DNA of 20,445 nt from Rhodospirillaceae bacterium CCH5-H10 (GCA_001557035.1 LSKJ01000884.1:1-20445), one strand, 5' to 3'. Shown: positions 1-7,217, counted from the first letter of the stretch. Made by a program: numbers and translations. The notes: generated by a model not told the origin, from the letters alone.

Positions 1-49
1 GCGCCACTCCAGTGGCGCATCATGATCATGAGCGCCACTGGAGTGGCGC
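1..49. repeat. Nested palindromic repeat at window start
   Basis: Bases 1-18 and 32-49 are perfect reverse complements, giving 18-bp arms around a 13-nt spacer. Each arm is itself nearly palindromic (GCGCCACT-CC-AGTGGCGC and GCGCCACT-GG-AGTGGCGC), so each can fold alone or the two can fold together. The spacer contains the palindrome CATGATCATG (21-30). It lies 13 bp beyond the stop of the leftward substrate-binding protein gene, so it could end that transcript. No T-run follows in that direction before the window edge, so an intrinsic terminator is not proven. It may be part of a larger repeat cut by the window start. Confidence 0.75.
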
Positions 50-62
50 GCTCCAATGACAG

Positions 63-929
63 TCAATTCAGCGGGAACGGGAAATACTTCTCGTTGAGCT
101 TCTTGTAGGTGCCGTCCGTCATCATCTCGCCGAAGGCCTTGTTCAACGCCTCGCGCAGCTTGATGTCTTCCTTGCGCAGGCCGGCGGCGACGCCGACGCC
201 CAGGGTCTGCGTGTCCTTGATATCCTGGCCGACCAGCTCGCAGCATTTGCCTTCTTGCTTCTGGCTCCACAGCCAGAGCTGCGCCTTGTCGCCGAACACC
301 GCGTCGACCTCATCGTTGGCCAGCGCGACCAGCGCCTGGGCCACCGAGTCGTAGCGCTTGAGCTGCGCGGAGCGGCGGAAGCTCTTGTCGGCCCAGTCCG
401 CATGCATGGAATCGCGCTGGATGCCGATGCGCTTGTTGCGCAGCAGCGAGGGCGGTCCGTCGAACGGGGCGCCCTTGGCGGCGATGAAGGCGCCGGGCGA
501 AAGATAGTAGCGCCTCGACAGGCCCATCCGCTGGCGTCGCTCGCGCGTCACTTCCATCGACGACATGATGATGTCGAACTTCTTGTCGATCAGGCCGGGG
601 ATCAGCTCGTCCCACTTGAGCGCGATGAACTCGCACTCCGCCTTGATGCGCATGCAGGCTTCCTGCGCCAGCTCCATCTCGAAGCCCGCCGGCAGGCCCT
701 TGCGGTCGAGATAGTTGAAGGGCGGGAAGGCGCCCTCCGTGGCGATGGTGATCTTGAAGGCCGGCGGCGTGAACGGCGATTTGGGGCCGGGCTTGGCGGC
801 CGGCGTTGCCGGCTTGGTGGCCTGCGCGGGCGGTTTCGCCGGCGGCTTCTGCGGCGCCGGCTGTGTCTGCTGCGCGGACGCGATGCCCGTCATGGCCAGC
901 AGCGCGATGAGACCGAGCAGGAGCCTCAT
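63..929 (-). CDS. Amino-acid-type ABC transporter substrate-binding protein (SBP family 3)
   Basis: This is a 288-residue predicted periplasmic solute-binding protein. Residues 1-19 form a signal peptide (hydrophobic LLLGLIALLAM, cleavage after ASA). Residues 20-58 are a Pro/Ala/Lys-rich linker. From about residue 60 the family 3 fold begins, with the typical ATEGAFPPFNY strand, a GFEMELA helix, the DIIMSSMEVTRERR segment (119-132) and a late GVGVAAGLRKED region. Such proteins deliver polar amino acids or related solutes to an ABC permease, but no permease or ATPase gene is adjacent. The start at 929 was chosen because it opens the signal peptide and overlaps the hemW stop as ATGA; the same frame stays open to 1316 but that part lies inside hemW. 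Ligand specificity cannot be read from sequence. Confidence 0.88.
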   Translation of the reverse strand: MRLLLGLIALLAMTGIASAQQTQPAPQKPPAKPPAQATKPATPAAKPGPKSPFTPPAFKITIATEGAFPPFNYLDRKGLPAGFEMELAQEACMRIKAECEFIALKWDELIPGLIDKKFDIIMSSMEVTRERRQRMGLSRRYYLSPGAFIAAKGAPFDGPPSLLRNKRIGIQRDSMHADWADKSFRRSAQLKRYDSVAQALVALANDEVDAVFGDKAQLWLWSQKQEGKCCELVGQDIKDTQTLGVGVAAGLRKEDIKLREALNKAFGEMMTDGTYKKLNEKYFPFPLN

Positions 930-2080
930 GCGACCAGCCGCTCCAGCAGCGCGTTGAGCCGCTGGCGCCCTTCGGGCGTGGCGCGCAGATGCGTGGCGTC
1001 GATCTCCAGGAAACCCGCCCGAACCAGCGGTTCGAGCCGCGCCGCATCGAGCGCATCGACCGGATCGGCACCGGCGACGGACGCAAAGGTGGCGCGGTCG
1101 ATGCCGTCGGCCAGCCTCAGTCCCATCATCAGTGCCTCCTCCACCAGATCCCGTCCCTCGACCGCCGACGTCTCGGCCGTACCGTGGCCCGTCCGCTCGA
1201 CCGCTTCCAGCCAGGCTTCCGGTCCGCTCGATCGCCGGGTCGCCCGCTTGGCGTTGCCGACGGCGAAGCGGCCGTGCGCGCCCGGGCCGATGCCGACGTA
1301 ATCCTGATACCGCCAATAGATCAAATTATGGCGGCAGGCAGCCCCCGGCCGAGCGTGGTTGGAAATCTCGTAGGCCGGCATGCCGGCGCGTTCGAGCCGC
1401 GCCTGCGTCTGCTCGAACATCGCGGCCGAGATTTCCTCGTCCGGCAGCACGAAGCCGCCGCGCGCATGATCGGTGAAGAAGCGTGTCCCGCGCTCGATGG
1501 TGAGCTGGTAGAGCGACAGATGCTCGCCCGCAAGCGCCAGTGCGCGCTCCAGCTCCTCGGCCCAGGCCTCCGGCGTCTGGCCGGGCCGCGCATAGATCAG
1601 GTCGAAGGAATGGCGGGAGAAGTGACGGCGTGCGGTGGCCAGCGCTTCCAGCGCCTCGTCGGTCGAGTGTTCGCGGCCGAGGAATTTCAGCGCCGTCGCG
1701 TCGAGCGCCTGCACGCCCAGCGACACGCGGTTGACGCCGGCCTCGGCCAGGGCGGCGAAGCGGCTGGCCTCGACCGAGGTCGGGTTGGCTTCCAGCGTGA
1801 TCTCGATCCCGGGCGCGCTATCCCAGAGCTGCCGCGTGCGTGCGATCAGCGCGGCGACGGTCTCGGGCTGCATCAGCGAGGGCGTACCGCCGCCGAAGAA
1901 CATCGTCTCGACCCGCCGCCCCGGCGCCTCGCGCGCGGCATGCTCCAGTTCGCGCAACAGCGCCGCCCGCCAGCGCTTCTGCTCGACACCCTCGCGGACG
2001 TGGCTGTTGAAGTCGCAGTAGGGGCACTTCGACTTGCAGAAGGGCCAATGGACATAGACGCCCAGTGGCGCCGGGCTCAT
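926..2080 (-). CDS. hemW: HemW-like radical SAM protein (heme chaperone, coproporphyrinogen oxidase-like)
   Basis: The 384-residue product is a cytoplasmic radical SAM enzyme of the HemW/HemN-like group. Cys15, Cys19 and Cys22 form the CxxxCxxC 4Fe-4S motif in FCKSKCPYCDF, followed by the FFGGGTPSL loop (61-69) that contacts SAM. Family members related to HemN were once called oxygen-independent coproporphyrinogen oxidases, but HemW is now regarded as a heme-binding chaperone. The compact N-terminus without an extra HemN extension favours HemW. The start at 2080 sits in an ATGA overlap with rdgB, and the stop overlaps the downstream binding-protein gene in the same way, so the genes are probably translationally coupled. 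An upstream in-frame extension to 2305 is just the rdgB antiframe. Confidence 0.92.
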   Translation of the reverse strand: MSPAPLGVYVHWPFCKSKCPYCDFNSHVREGVEQKRWRAALLRELEHAAREAPGRRVETMFFGGGTPSLMQPETVAALIARTRQLWDSAPGIEITLEANPTSVEASRFAALAEAGVNRVSLGVQALDATALKFLGREHSTDEALEALATARRHFSRHSFDLIYARPGQTPEAWAEELERALALAGEHLSLYQLTIERGTRFFTDHARGGFVLPDEEISAAMFEQTQARLERAGMPAYEISNHARPGAACRHNLIYWRYQDYVGIGPGAHGRFAVGNAKRATRRSSGPEAWLEAVERTGHGTAETSAVEGRDLVEEALMMGLRLADGIDRATFASVAGADPVDALDAARLEPLVRAGFLEIDATHLRATPEGRQRLNALLERLVA

Positions 2081-2691
2081 CCGAAACAGGCCTCGACCAT
2101 CATCCGGAAGGCGCGGCCGCGATGGCTGATGGCATTCTTCTCGGTGTCGGACATCTCCGCCGTGGTGCGCGTGTCGCCGGCGGGCTGGAAACATGGATCG
2201 TAGCCGTGGCCGCCCGTCCCGCGCGGCGGCCAGACGATCGCCCCATCGAGTGTGCCGTGGAACAGCTCGACATGCTCGTCGGGCCAGGCCAGCGCCAGCA
2301 CGCAATGGAAGGTGGCGCCGCGCGCGGCGTCGGTCGTCGGCACGTTGCGCGCCGCCAGCTCGTCCTGGATGCGGCGCATGCCGACCATCGCGTCACGCGT
2401 CGGCCCTTCCCAATCGGCCGTGTAGAGGCCAGGCGCATGGTCGAGCGCGTGCACGCTGAGGCCGGAATCGTCGGCCAGCGCCGGCAGGCCGCTGCCGCGC
2501 GTCGCGGCCAGCGCCTTCAGCGTGGCGTTCTGCTCGAAGGTCGTGCCGGTCTCGTCGGGGGCCGGCAGGCCGAGATCGGCGGCCGAGACGATCTCGACGC
2601 CGAACGGGGCCAGCATGGTGCGGATCTCGCCCGCCTTGCCGCGATTGTGGGTCGCCACAACGAGCTTCGGCAGGACGAAGCGGCGGGCCAT
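2077..2691 (-). CDS. rdgB: RdgB/HAM1 non-canonical purine NTP pyrophosphatase (dITP/XTP)
   Basis: The 204-residue protein hydrolyses dITP, ITP and XTP to monophosphates and pyrophosphate, clearing deaminated purines from the nucleotide pool. Visible family motifs are the N-terminal VVATHNRGKAGEI (11-23), DDSGLSVHAL (74-83), GYDPCF (164-169) and SHRGRAF (189-195). Length fits the family. The ATG at 2691 shares one base with the rph stop (TGATG), and the gene ends in an ATGA overlap with hemW. The segment after DDSGL reads APGLYTADW where the commoner form is PGxYSARYAG, a variant but not an obvious loss of active-site residues. The rph-rdgB-hemW order is a familiar alphaproteobacterial arrangement. 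Confidence 0.94.
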   Translation of the reverse strand: MARRFVLPKLVVATHNRGKAGEIRTMLAPFGVEIVSAADLGLPAPDETGTTFEQNATLKALAATRGSGLPALADDSGLSVHALDHAPGLYTADWEGPTRDAMVGMRRIQDELAARNVPTTDAARGATFHCVLALAWPDEHVELFHGTLDGAIVWPPRGTGGHGYDPCFQPAGDTRTTAEMSDTEKNAISHRGRAFRMMVEACFG

Positions 2692-3410
2692 CAGTCGAGC
2701 CCGACCGCGGCGCGCTGCAGCTTGCTCAGTTCGCCGATGCCCTTCTTGGCGAGCTTCAGCAGCTCGAGGAACTGATCTTCCGAGAACGGATCCTGCTCGG
2801 CCGTGCCCTGGATCTCGACGATGCCGCCCTTGCCGGTCAGCACGAAGTTGGCGTCCGCCTCCGCCTTCGAATCCTCCGGATAGTCGAGGTCGAGCACGGC
2901 CGTGCCCTCCCACAGGCCGCACGAGACCGCCGCCACTTCGCCGCTCAACGGATTGGCGGCCAGCTTGCCGTCCTTGATGAGACGCTGGAAGGCGAAATGC
3001 AGCGCCACCCAGGCGCCGGTGATGCTGGCGGTGCGCGTGCCGCCGTCGGCCTGCAGCACGTCGCAGTCGATGTTGATCTGGCGCTCGCCCATGGCCTGCA
3101 GATTGACCACGGCGCGCAGCGAGCGGCCGATCAGGCGCTGGATTTCCTGCGTGCGGCCGGACTGCTTGCCGCGCGCGGCCTCACGGTCCGTGCGGGTATG
3201 GGTCGAGCGCGGGAGCATGCCGTACTCGGCCGTCACCCAACCCTTGCCGCTGTTGCGCATCCACGGCGGCACCTTCTCGTCGACCGAGGCGGTGCACAGG
3301 ACGTGCGTGTCGCCGAACTTCACGAGGCACGATCCCTCGGCATGGCGGGAAAAGCCGGGTTCCAGGGAAACCGGGCGAAGCTGGTCGGGGGCGCGGCCTG
3401 AAGGGCGCAT
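2691..3410 (-). CDS. rph: Ribonuclease PH
   Basis: The 239-residue product is a phosphorolytic 3'-5' exoribonuclease that trims tRNA 3' ends. It shows the classic RNase PH sequence: [14 protein letters not shown] at the N-terminus, [26 protein letters not shown], the [16 protein letters not shown] core and [17 protein letters not shown]. Length matches the family. The start at 3410 was preferred to an in-frame ATG at 3515 because it gives the canonical N-terminus and has GGAG seven bases upstream. It is the first gene of a leftward set with rdgB, hemW and a solute-binding protein, and it diverges from hrcA across 121 bp. I could not pick a convincing promoter for this strand. Confidence 0.96.
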   Translation of the reverse strand: MRPSGRAPDQLRPVSLEPGFSRHAEGSCLVKFGDTHVLCTASVDEKVPPWMRNSGKGWVTAEYGMLPRSTHTRTDREAARGKQSGRTQEIQRLIGRSLRAVVNLQAMGERQINIDCDVLQADGGTRTASITGAWVALHFAFQRLIKDGKLAANPLSGEVAAVSCGLWEGTAVLDLDYPEDSKAEADANFVLTGKGGIVEIQGTAEQDPFSEDQFLELLKLAKKGIGELSKLQRAAVGLD

Positions 3411-3496
3411 TCGGTTCTCCTGGAGGGACGGGCGGCCGGTGTGTAGCGCCCGGCAGGGGGCGAATCCAGCCGGCACGGGCTCCGGCGTCAGGTTCA

Positions 3497-3525
3497 TTGA
3501 CCCTGCTGGCTGCACTACCTACATT
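3497..3525 (+). promoter_or_regulatory. Predicted sigma-70-type promoter of hrcA
   Basis: A TTGACC -35 box (3497-3502, five of six consensus bases), a 17-bp spacer and a TACATT -10 box (3520-3525, four of six) precede hrcA. The expected start point, about seven bases after the -10, falls at 3531-3533, essentially on the hrcA ATG (3532). No Shine-Dalgarno sequence lies between promoter and ATG, consistent with a leaderless mRNA. No CIRCE-like TTAGCACTC inverted repeat is visible here. Confidence 0.6.
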
Positions 3526-3531
3526 TTTTCC

Positions 3532-4638
3532 ATGCAGATCAATCGACTCGGCGTTCCCGGCGGCTCGTTCGCCGACTCATCGACCGGGCCCCGGCAGGCA
3601 GCTTCCGTCGCGGAACTGAACGAGCGCGCCCGCGAGGTGCTGCGCCACGTCGTGGAAGGCTATGTGGAGACCGGTGAGCCGGTCGGCTCGCGTGCGCTCA
3701 CCCGCAAGCTCACCGAGACCCTGTCGCCGGCCACCATCCGCAACATCATGGCCGACCTGCAGGATGCCGGCCTGCTCTATGCGCCGCACACCTCGGCCGG
3801 CCGCCTGCCGACCGATGCCGGGCTGAAGCTGTTCGTGAACGGCCTGCTCGAGGTCGGCAACGTCTCCGAGGAGGAGCGCGAGTCGATCGAGGCGCGCTGC
3901 GCCACCTCGGGCCGCAGCGTCACCGAGGCGCTGGAGCAGGCGACCACGATGCTGTCGGGCCTGTCGCGCTGCGCCGGCCTCGTGATGGCGCCGAAGACCG
4001 AGCAGCCGCTGAAGCATATCGAGTTCGTCAATCTCGGGCCCGGCCGCGCGCTGGTCGTCACGGTCACGCAGTCGGGCCATGTCGAGAACCGCGTGATCGA
4101 CACGCCGCTCGGCATGCCGCCGTCGGCGCTGACCGAGGCCAGCAACTATCTCAACGCGCGGCTGAGCGGCCGCACCTTCGAGGAAGCGCGGCGGCTGATC
4201 CTCGAGGACATCAAGCTGAAGCGCGCCGAGCTGAACGACCTCACCGCGCGCGTGATCGAGTCCGGTTTGGCGACGTGGTCCGGCGAGCCGGGTGGCGGCG
4301 CGCTGATCGTGCGCGGCCAGGCGCGCCTGCTCGAGGACATCACGGCGATCGAGGACCTGGAGCGCGTGCGCATCCTGTTCGATGCGCTCGAGCGCGGCGA
4401 GAGCTTCGTGCGCCTGCTCGAGCTCGCCAACACCGCGTCGGGCGTTCAGATCTTCATCGGCGCCGACAATCCGCTGTTCGCCAACACCGGCTGCTCGATG
4501 GTGGTCGCACCCTTCCGCGATTCGCAGGAACGCATCCTGGGCGCCATCGGCGTGATCGGCCCGACGCGGCTCAACTACGCGCGCATCATCCCGCTGGTCG
4601 ACTACACCGCCCGCACGATCGGGCGGATGGTGGGTTAG
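3532..4638 (+). CDS. hrcA: Heat-inducible transcription repressor HrcA
   Basis: The 368-residue repressor normally binds CIRCE operators upstream of chaperonin genes and is released on heat stress. The N-terminal winged-helix region runs from about residue 28 (LNERAREVLRHVVEGYVETGEPVGSR), followed by LSPATIRNIMADLQDAGLL and the family hallmark HTSAGRLPTDAGLK (86-99). The central GAF-like and dimerisation regions follow, ending with GVIGPTRLNYARIIPLVDY. The start at 3532 was chosen because a good promoter ends just before it; the first ~27 residues are a poorly conserved tail. The usual alphaproteobacterial neighbour grpE is not downstream. A hairpin starts on the last base of the stop codon, and a 37-nt repeat follows. 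Confidence 0.95.
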   Translation: MQINRLGVPGGSFADSSTGPRQAASVAELNERAREVLRHVVEGYVETGEPVGSRALTRKLTETLSPATIRNIMADLQDAGLLYAPHTSAGRLPTDAGLKLFVNGLLEVGNVSEEERESIEARCATSGRSVTEALEQATTMLSGLSRCAGLVMAPKTEQPLKHIEFVNLGPGRALVVTVTQSGHVENRVIDTPLGMPPSALTEASNYLNARLSGRTFEEARRLILEDIKLKRAELNDLTARVIESGLATWSGEPGGGALIVRGQARLLEDITAIEDLERVRILFDALERGESFVRLLELANTASGVQIFIGADNPLFANTGCSMVVAPFRDSQERILGAIGVIGPTRLNYARIIPLVDYTARTIGRMVG

Positions 4639-4657
4639 GGCGCGTCCAGACGCGCCC
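4638..4657 (+). terminator. Hairpin abutting hrcA stop (possible terminator stem)
   Basis: GGGCGCGTC (4638-4646) and GACGCGCCC (4649-4657) form a perfect 9-bp stem around CA, beginning on the last base of the hrcA stop codon. No U-tract follows; instead the 37-nt repeat element starts at 4658. It may protect the 3' end or terminate together with the next stem. Confidence 0.5.
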
Positions 4658-4694
4658 GGCGGGCGGCAGCGCCTTCAAAGGCGCGAGAGCCCGC
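4658..4694 (+). repeat. 37-nt structured intergenic repeat, copy A
   Basis: This copy matches the reverse complement of 6151-6187 at 35 of 37 positions. It has an outer stem GCGGGC (4659-4664) with GCCCGC (4689-4694), an internal loop of GGCA opposite GAGA, and an inner stem GCGCCT (4669-4674) with AGGCGC (4679-4684) closed by a TCAA loop. The two differences between copies fall in this loop (TCAA here, TCTG in the other). It follows directly after the hrcA stop-codon hairpin in the convergent gap between hrcA and the L,D-transpeptidase gene. Confidence 0.8.
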
Positions 4695-4720
4695 GCCGGA
4701 ATTACAAGCACGAGCTGCCG

Positions 4721-5332
4721 CTACCAGTCCTTCTCGTCGAAATCCTCGAACTGCTTCATGCGCTCGTCTTCTTCCGAGTGCGGCGCGGCTTGCTCGTCGG
4801 CGGCATGCGACAGCACGCGCAGACGTGTCTCGCGGGTGAGGAGCGGCAGCAGTTCCAGAAGATCGTCGCGGGAGAAGGCGACGCAGCCCTGCGTGCCGGC
4901 GTAATCGTCGCGCGCGATGTGGAGGAAGATGGCGCTGCCCCATTCGCCTTCCGGCGGATCGTCGTTGTAGCCGACCACGACGACGAGATCGTAGAGCCCG
5001 TCCTCGCGCCACATCTTCTCGTGGCTCCATTCGTTCGGGATGCTGACCAGCCGGTTGTAGGTCGGCGAGCGCGGGTCGTCGCACCAGCCGTCATGCTCGT
5101 TGATCGGCCGTGCCGGCAGGGAAACCTTCGGCAGGACCAGCCGGTCGTTGCGGAAATATATGCGGCGCAGCGGGAATTCGCCGACCGGCGTGGCGGAATC
5201 GCCCTCGACCTTGTCCTCGCGGATCCCGCCTGCACCCACGGTGCAACGCCAGCGCCGCTCGCCCAGGATGGCCCATCCCAGGGACGCGTCGGCCGAATCG
5301 GCCTGTACGATCAGCACATTGTCGTCGGTCAT
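4721..5332 (-). CDS. YkuD-type L,D-transpeptidase-family protein
   Basis: The 203-residue protein resembles the L,D-transpeptidase (ErfK/YbiS/YkuD) catalytic domain, which uses a cysteine to cross-link or remodel peptidoglycan. The [14 protein letters not shown] segment (45-58) and the [17 protein letters not shown] block (138-154) carry the likely catalytic His138 and Cys150. The usual SHGC reads TQGC here, as in the branch of the family that lacks the classic SHGCIR form. There is no signal peptide or membrane segment, so export is unexplained. The C-terminus (about 180-203) is an acidic tail. The gene converges on hrcA and diverges from the fumarylacetoacetase-family gene over 52 bp. GGAG lies about 9 bases before the ATG. 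Confidence 0.82.
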   Translation of the reverse strand: MTDDNVLIVQADSADASLGWAILGERRWRCTVGAGGIREDKVEGDSATPVGEFPLRRIYFRNDRLVLPKVSLPARPINEHDGWCDDPRSPTYNRLVSIPNEWSHEKMWREDGLYDLVVVVGYNDDPPEGEWGSAIFLHIARDDYAGTQGCVAFSRDDLLELLPLLTRETRLRVLSHAADEQAAPHSEEDERMKQFEDFDEKDW

Positions 5333-5384
5333 TGCCCAGTACTCCGGTGCCCTTCATAAAGGCACGCTCTTGAGGGAGAAAGCG

Positions 5385-6086
5385 ATGGCTTATGTCGTGA
5401 CACCGCCGGCCACCGTCGGCGTGCCGGTCCACGGAACCGGCGACCTGTTCCCGGTGCGCCGCATCTTCTGCGTCGGCCGCAACTACGCCGCCCATGCCCG
5501 CGAGATGGGCCACGATCCCGACCGCGAGCCGCCCTTCTTCTTCACCAAGCCGGCCGACGCGATCGTGATCTGCGCCGATCCGAAGAACCCGACCAGGGTC
5601 GCCTATCCGCCCGCCACCAAGAACCTGCACCATGAGATGGAGCTGGTCGTGGCGATGAAGTCCGGCGGGTCGAACATCCCGGTCGAGAAGGCGCTGGAGC
5701 ATGTCTACGGCTACGGCGTCGGCCTCGACATGACGCGCCGCGACCTGCAGAACCAAGCCAAGGACATGGGCCGCCCGTGGGACATGGGCAAGGGCTTCGA
5801 CCAGTCCGCGCCGATCGGCGAGATCTATCCGGCTGCGAAGATCGGCCATCCCGCCAAGGGCACCATCCAGCTCGACGTGAACGGCAAGACCCGCCAGAAG
5901 TCGGATCTCAACGCGCTGATCTGGAGCGTGCCGGAGACGATTTCGTACCTCTCGGGCCTCGTCGAACTCGCCGCCGGCGACCTGATCTACACCGGCACGC
6001 CCGATGGTGTCGCCGCGGTGGTGAAGGGCGACACGCTGTCGGGCTTCGTCGACGGCTGCGGCACGGTGACGTGCGTGCTGGTCTAG
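5385..6086 (+). CDS. Fumarylacetoacetate hydrolase-family protein (fumarylpyruvate-hydrolase-like)
   Basis: The 233-residue enzyme belongs to the FAH family, which cleaves C-C bonds in acyl-pyruvates or decarboxylates oxaloacetate. Key family segments are [16 protein letters not shown] (27-42), [12 protein letters not shown] (49-60), the metal-binding [10 protein letters not shown] (82-91; Glu84 and Glu86) with Asp115, the [10 protein letters not shown] loop (136-145) and TGTPDGV (203-209). The [11 protein letters not shown] form is typical of short fumarylpyruvate hydrolase-like members, but no gentisate or salicylate pathway gene is nearby, so the substrate is open. GAGGGAG lies a few bases upstream of the ATG at 5385. 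The gene is monocistronic and converges on the metallopeptidase gene. Confidence 0.9.
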   Translation: MAYVVTPPATVGVPVHGTGDLFPVRRIFCVGRNYAAHAREMGHDPDREPPFFFTKPADAIVICADPKNPTRVAYPPATKNLHHEMELVVAMKSGGSNIPVEKALEHVYGYGVGLDMTRRDLQNQAKDMGRPWDMGKGFDQSAPIGEIYPAAKIGHPAKGTIQLDVNGKTRQKSDLNALIWSVPETISYLSGLVELAAGDLIYTGTPDGVAAVVKGDTLSGFVDGCGTVTCVLV

Positions 6087-6096
6087 TTTTCAGGGC

Positions 6097-6121
6097 GACC
6101 GTGGGCGGGAGGCCCGCGGTC
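6097..6121 (+). terminator. Hairpin downstream of FAH-family gene
   Basis: GACCGTGGGC (6097-6106) pairs with GCCCGCGGTC (6112-6121) across a 5-nt loop, giving ten pairs with one G-T wobble in the RNA. It starts 10 bp after the stop at 6086. A short TTTT lies before the stem rather than after it, so this is a candidate 3'-end structure rather than a textbook intrinsic terminator. Confidence 0.5.
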
Positions 6122-6150
6122 TGATGAAGTTCATATCTATTCTGCTCGGT

Positions 6151-6187
6151 GCGGGCTCTCGCGCCTCAGAAGGCGCTGCCGCCCGCC
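6151..6187 (-). repeat. 37-nt structured intergenic repeat, copy B
   Basis: Read on the minus strand this matches 4658-4694 at 35 of 37 bases. The outer GCGGGC/GCCCGC and inner GCGCCT/AGGCGC stems are fully kept, and only the inner loop changes (TCTG). It directly follows, in the direction of transcription, the hairpin at the stop of the leftward metallopeptidase gene, exactly as copy A follows the hrcA hairpin. It lies in a convergent intergenic gap. Confidence 0.8.
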
Positions 6188-6214
6188 AACAGCTTTGGCT
6201 TCGCCAAAGCTGTT
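6188..6214 (-). terminator. Strong hairpin overlapping metallopeptidase stop codon
   Basis: AACAGCTTTGGC (6188-6199) and GCCAAAGCTGTT (6203-6214) form a perfect 12-bp stem with a 3-nt loop. It overlaps the TAA stop (6213-6215) of the leftward gene and is followed by repeat copy B in place of a U-tract. It is likely a transcript 3'-end structure. Confidence 0.6.
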
Positions 6215-7160
6215 AGAGTTGCTGCGCTCTGAACGTATCGCACTGGCGCGGATCGCCGGTGTCGAGCCCCTTGCGGAACCAGCGGGCGCGTTGCGCACTG
6301 GTGCCGTGCGTAAAACTGTCGGGCACGACGCGGCCCTGGCTCTGCTTCTGTAGCGCGTCGTCGCCGATCGCGGAGGCGCCGGCCAGCGCCTGCTCCACGT
6401 CCTTGTCGTCGATCATCCTGCCGCCGCGCTGCTTGTCGGCGCGGTTGGCCCAGACGCCGGCGAAGCAGTCGGCCTGGAGCTCGGTGCGCACCGACAGCGC
6501 GTTGCCGTCGCGCTTGCTCATGCTCTGGCGCATCTGCTGGACCTTGGCCGAGATGCCGAGCTGGTTCTGCACGTGATGGCCGACTTCGTGGGCGATCACA
6601 TAGGCCTGCGGGAACTGGCCGGGCACGCGGAAGCGGCGTGCCATCTCGTCGAAGAAGCCGAGGTCGAGATAGACCCTCTGGTCGGCCGGGCAATAGAACG
6701 GTCCCATCGCGGCCTGGCCGACGCCGCACTCGGTGCGCGTGGCGTCGCGGAACAGGACCAGCTTGGGGTCGCGGTACTGGCGGCCCATGTCACGGAAGAT
6801 GTCCTGCCAGACATCCTCGGTGCTCTTCAGCACGCGCGACACGAACTGGGCCTCCGCGTCGCCGGCCGGCGCCGGCGTTCCGGGGGTCCGGCTGGCCGAG
6901 GAGGAGGGAGGCGCCGGCATGGAACTCGAAGTGCCGCCCCCGCCGCCCGCGATGTCGCTCAGGATGGCGCCGGGGTCGGCGCCCATGATCATGGCGATGA
7001 CGACGAAGGCCACCAGGCCGAAGCCGCCCTTGAACAGGCCGCCGCCCCCGCCGCCCATCGGGATGGGAAAGCCGCCGCCGCCGAATCCCCCGCCGCCGAA
7101 CCCGCCGCCGTCGCCGCGGCGATCCTCGATGTTGTTGCTCTGGTCGCCATCCATCTGCAT
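6213..7160 (-). CDS. ypfJ: YpfJ-type neutral zinc metallopeptidase
   Basis: The 315-residue protein matches the neutral zinc metallopeptidase family (YpfJ/KPN_00593). A Gly-rich N-terminus (18-47) precedes one transmembrane segment (about 47-60, LVAFVVIAMIMGA), a Gly/Ser/Pro linker (72-100) and a catalytic domain. The HExxH zinc motif is His191-Glu192-His195 in IAHEVGHHVQN, and Glu227 in TELQADCFAGVWA is the probable third ligand. Other family segments are CPADQRVYLDLGFFDEM (157-173). The topology suggests an inner-membrane anchor with an external catalytic domain. Physiological substrates are not established. AAGGAG lies eight bases before the ATG at 7160. The gene diverges from xthA over 65 bp. 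Confidence 0.92.
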   Translation of the reverse strand: MQMDGDQSNNIEDRRGDGGGFGGGGFGGGGFPIPMGGGGGGLFKGGFGLVAFVVIAMIMGADPGAILSDIAGGGGGTSSSMPAPPSSSASRTPGTPAPAGDAEAQFVSRVLKSTEDVWQDIFRDMGRQYRDPKLVLFRDATRTECGVGQAAMGPFYCPADQRVYLDLGFFDEMARRFRVPGQFPQAYVIAHEVGHHVQNQLGISAKVQQMRQSMSKRDGNALSVRTELQADCFAGVWANRADKQRGGRMIDDKDVEQALAGASAIGDDALQKQSQGRVVPDSFTHGTSAQRARWFRKGLDTGDPRQCDTFRAQQL

Positions 7161-7211
7161 GGCAGGTCTCCTTGGTCGAGATGTTCCCGACGAGATCGTC
7201 TCCGGATCGTC

Positions 7212-7217
7212 TATAGT
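7212..7217 (+). promoter_or_regulatory. Possible -10 box of xthA
   Basis: TATAGT matches five of six -10 consensus bases and would place the start point at about 7223-7225, next to the xthA ATG at 7226. No good -35 box is present at 16-18 bp. An 8-bp direct repeat GATCGTCT (7194-7201 and 7205-7212) with an 11-bp period lies immediately upstream. Confidence 0.35.

Noticed and set aside
255..2203. Long rightward open frames opposite the binding protein and hemW genes (255-1301 and 989-2203)
   Set aside because: They are Arg/Ala/Gly-rich antisense frames created by high GC; the opposite strand carries recognisable motifs, overlaps and ribosome-binding sites.
2902..3531. In-frame N-terminal extension of hrcA back to 2902
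   Set aside because: The extension lies antisense inside rph and has no family similarity; a promoter and ATG at 3497-3532 give the normal HrcA length.
3411..3531. CIRCE operator upstream of hrcA
   Set aside because: No TTAGCACTC-N9-GAGTGCTAA-like inverted repeat was found in this gap.
7018..7118. GC-rich repeated CCGCCGCC tract
   Set aside because: It simply encodes the poly-Gly N-terminus of the metallopeptidase and needs no separate explanation.
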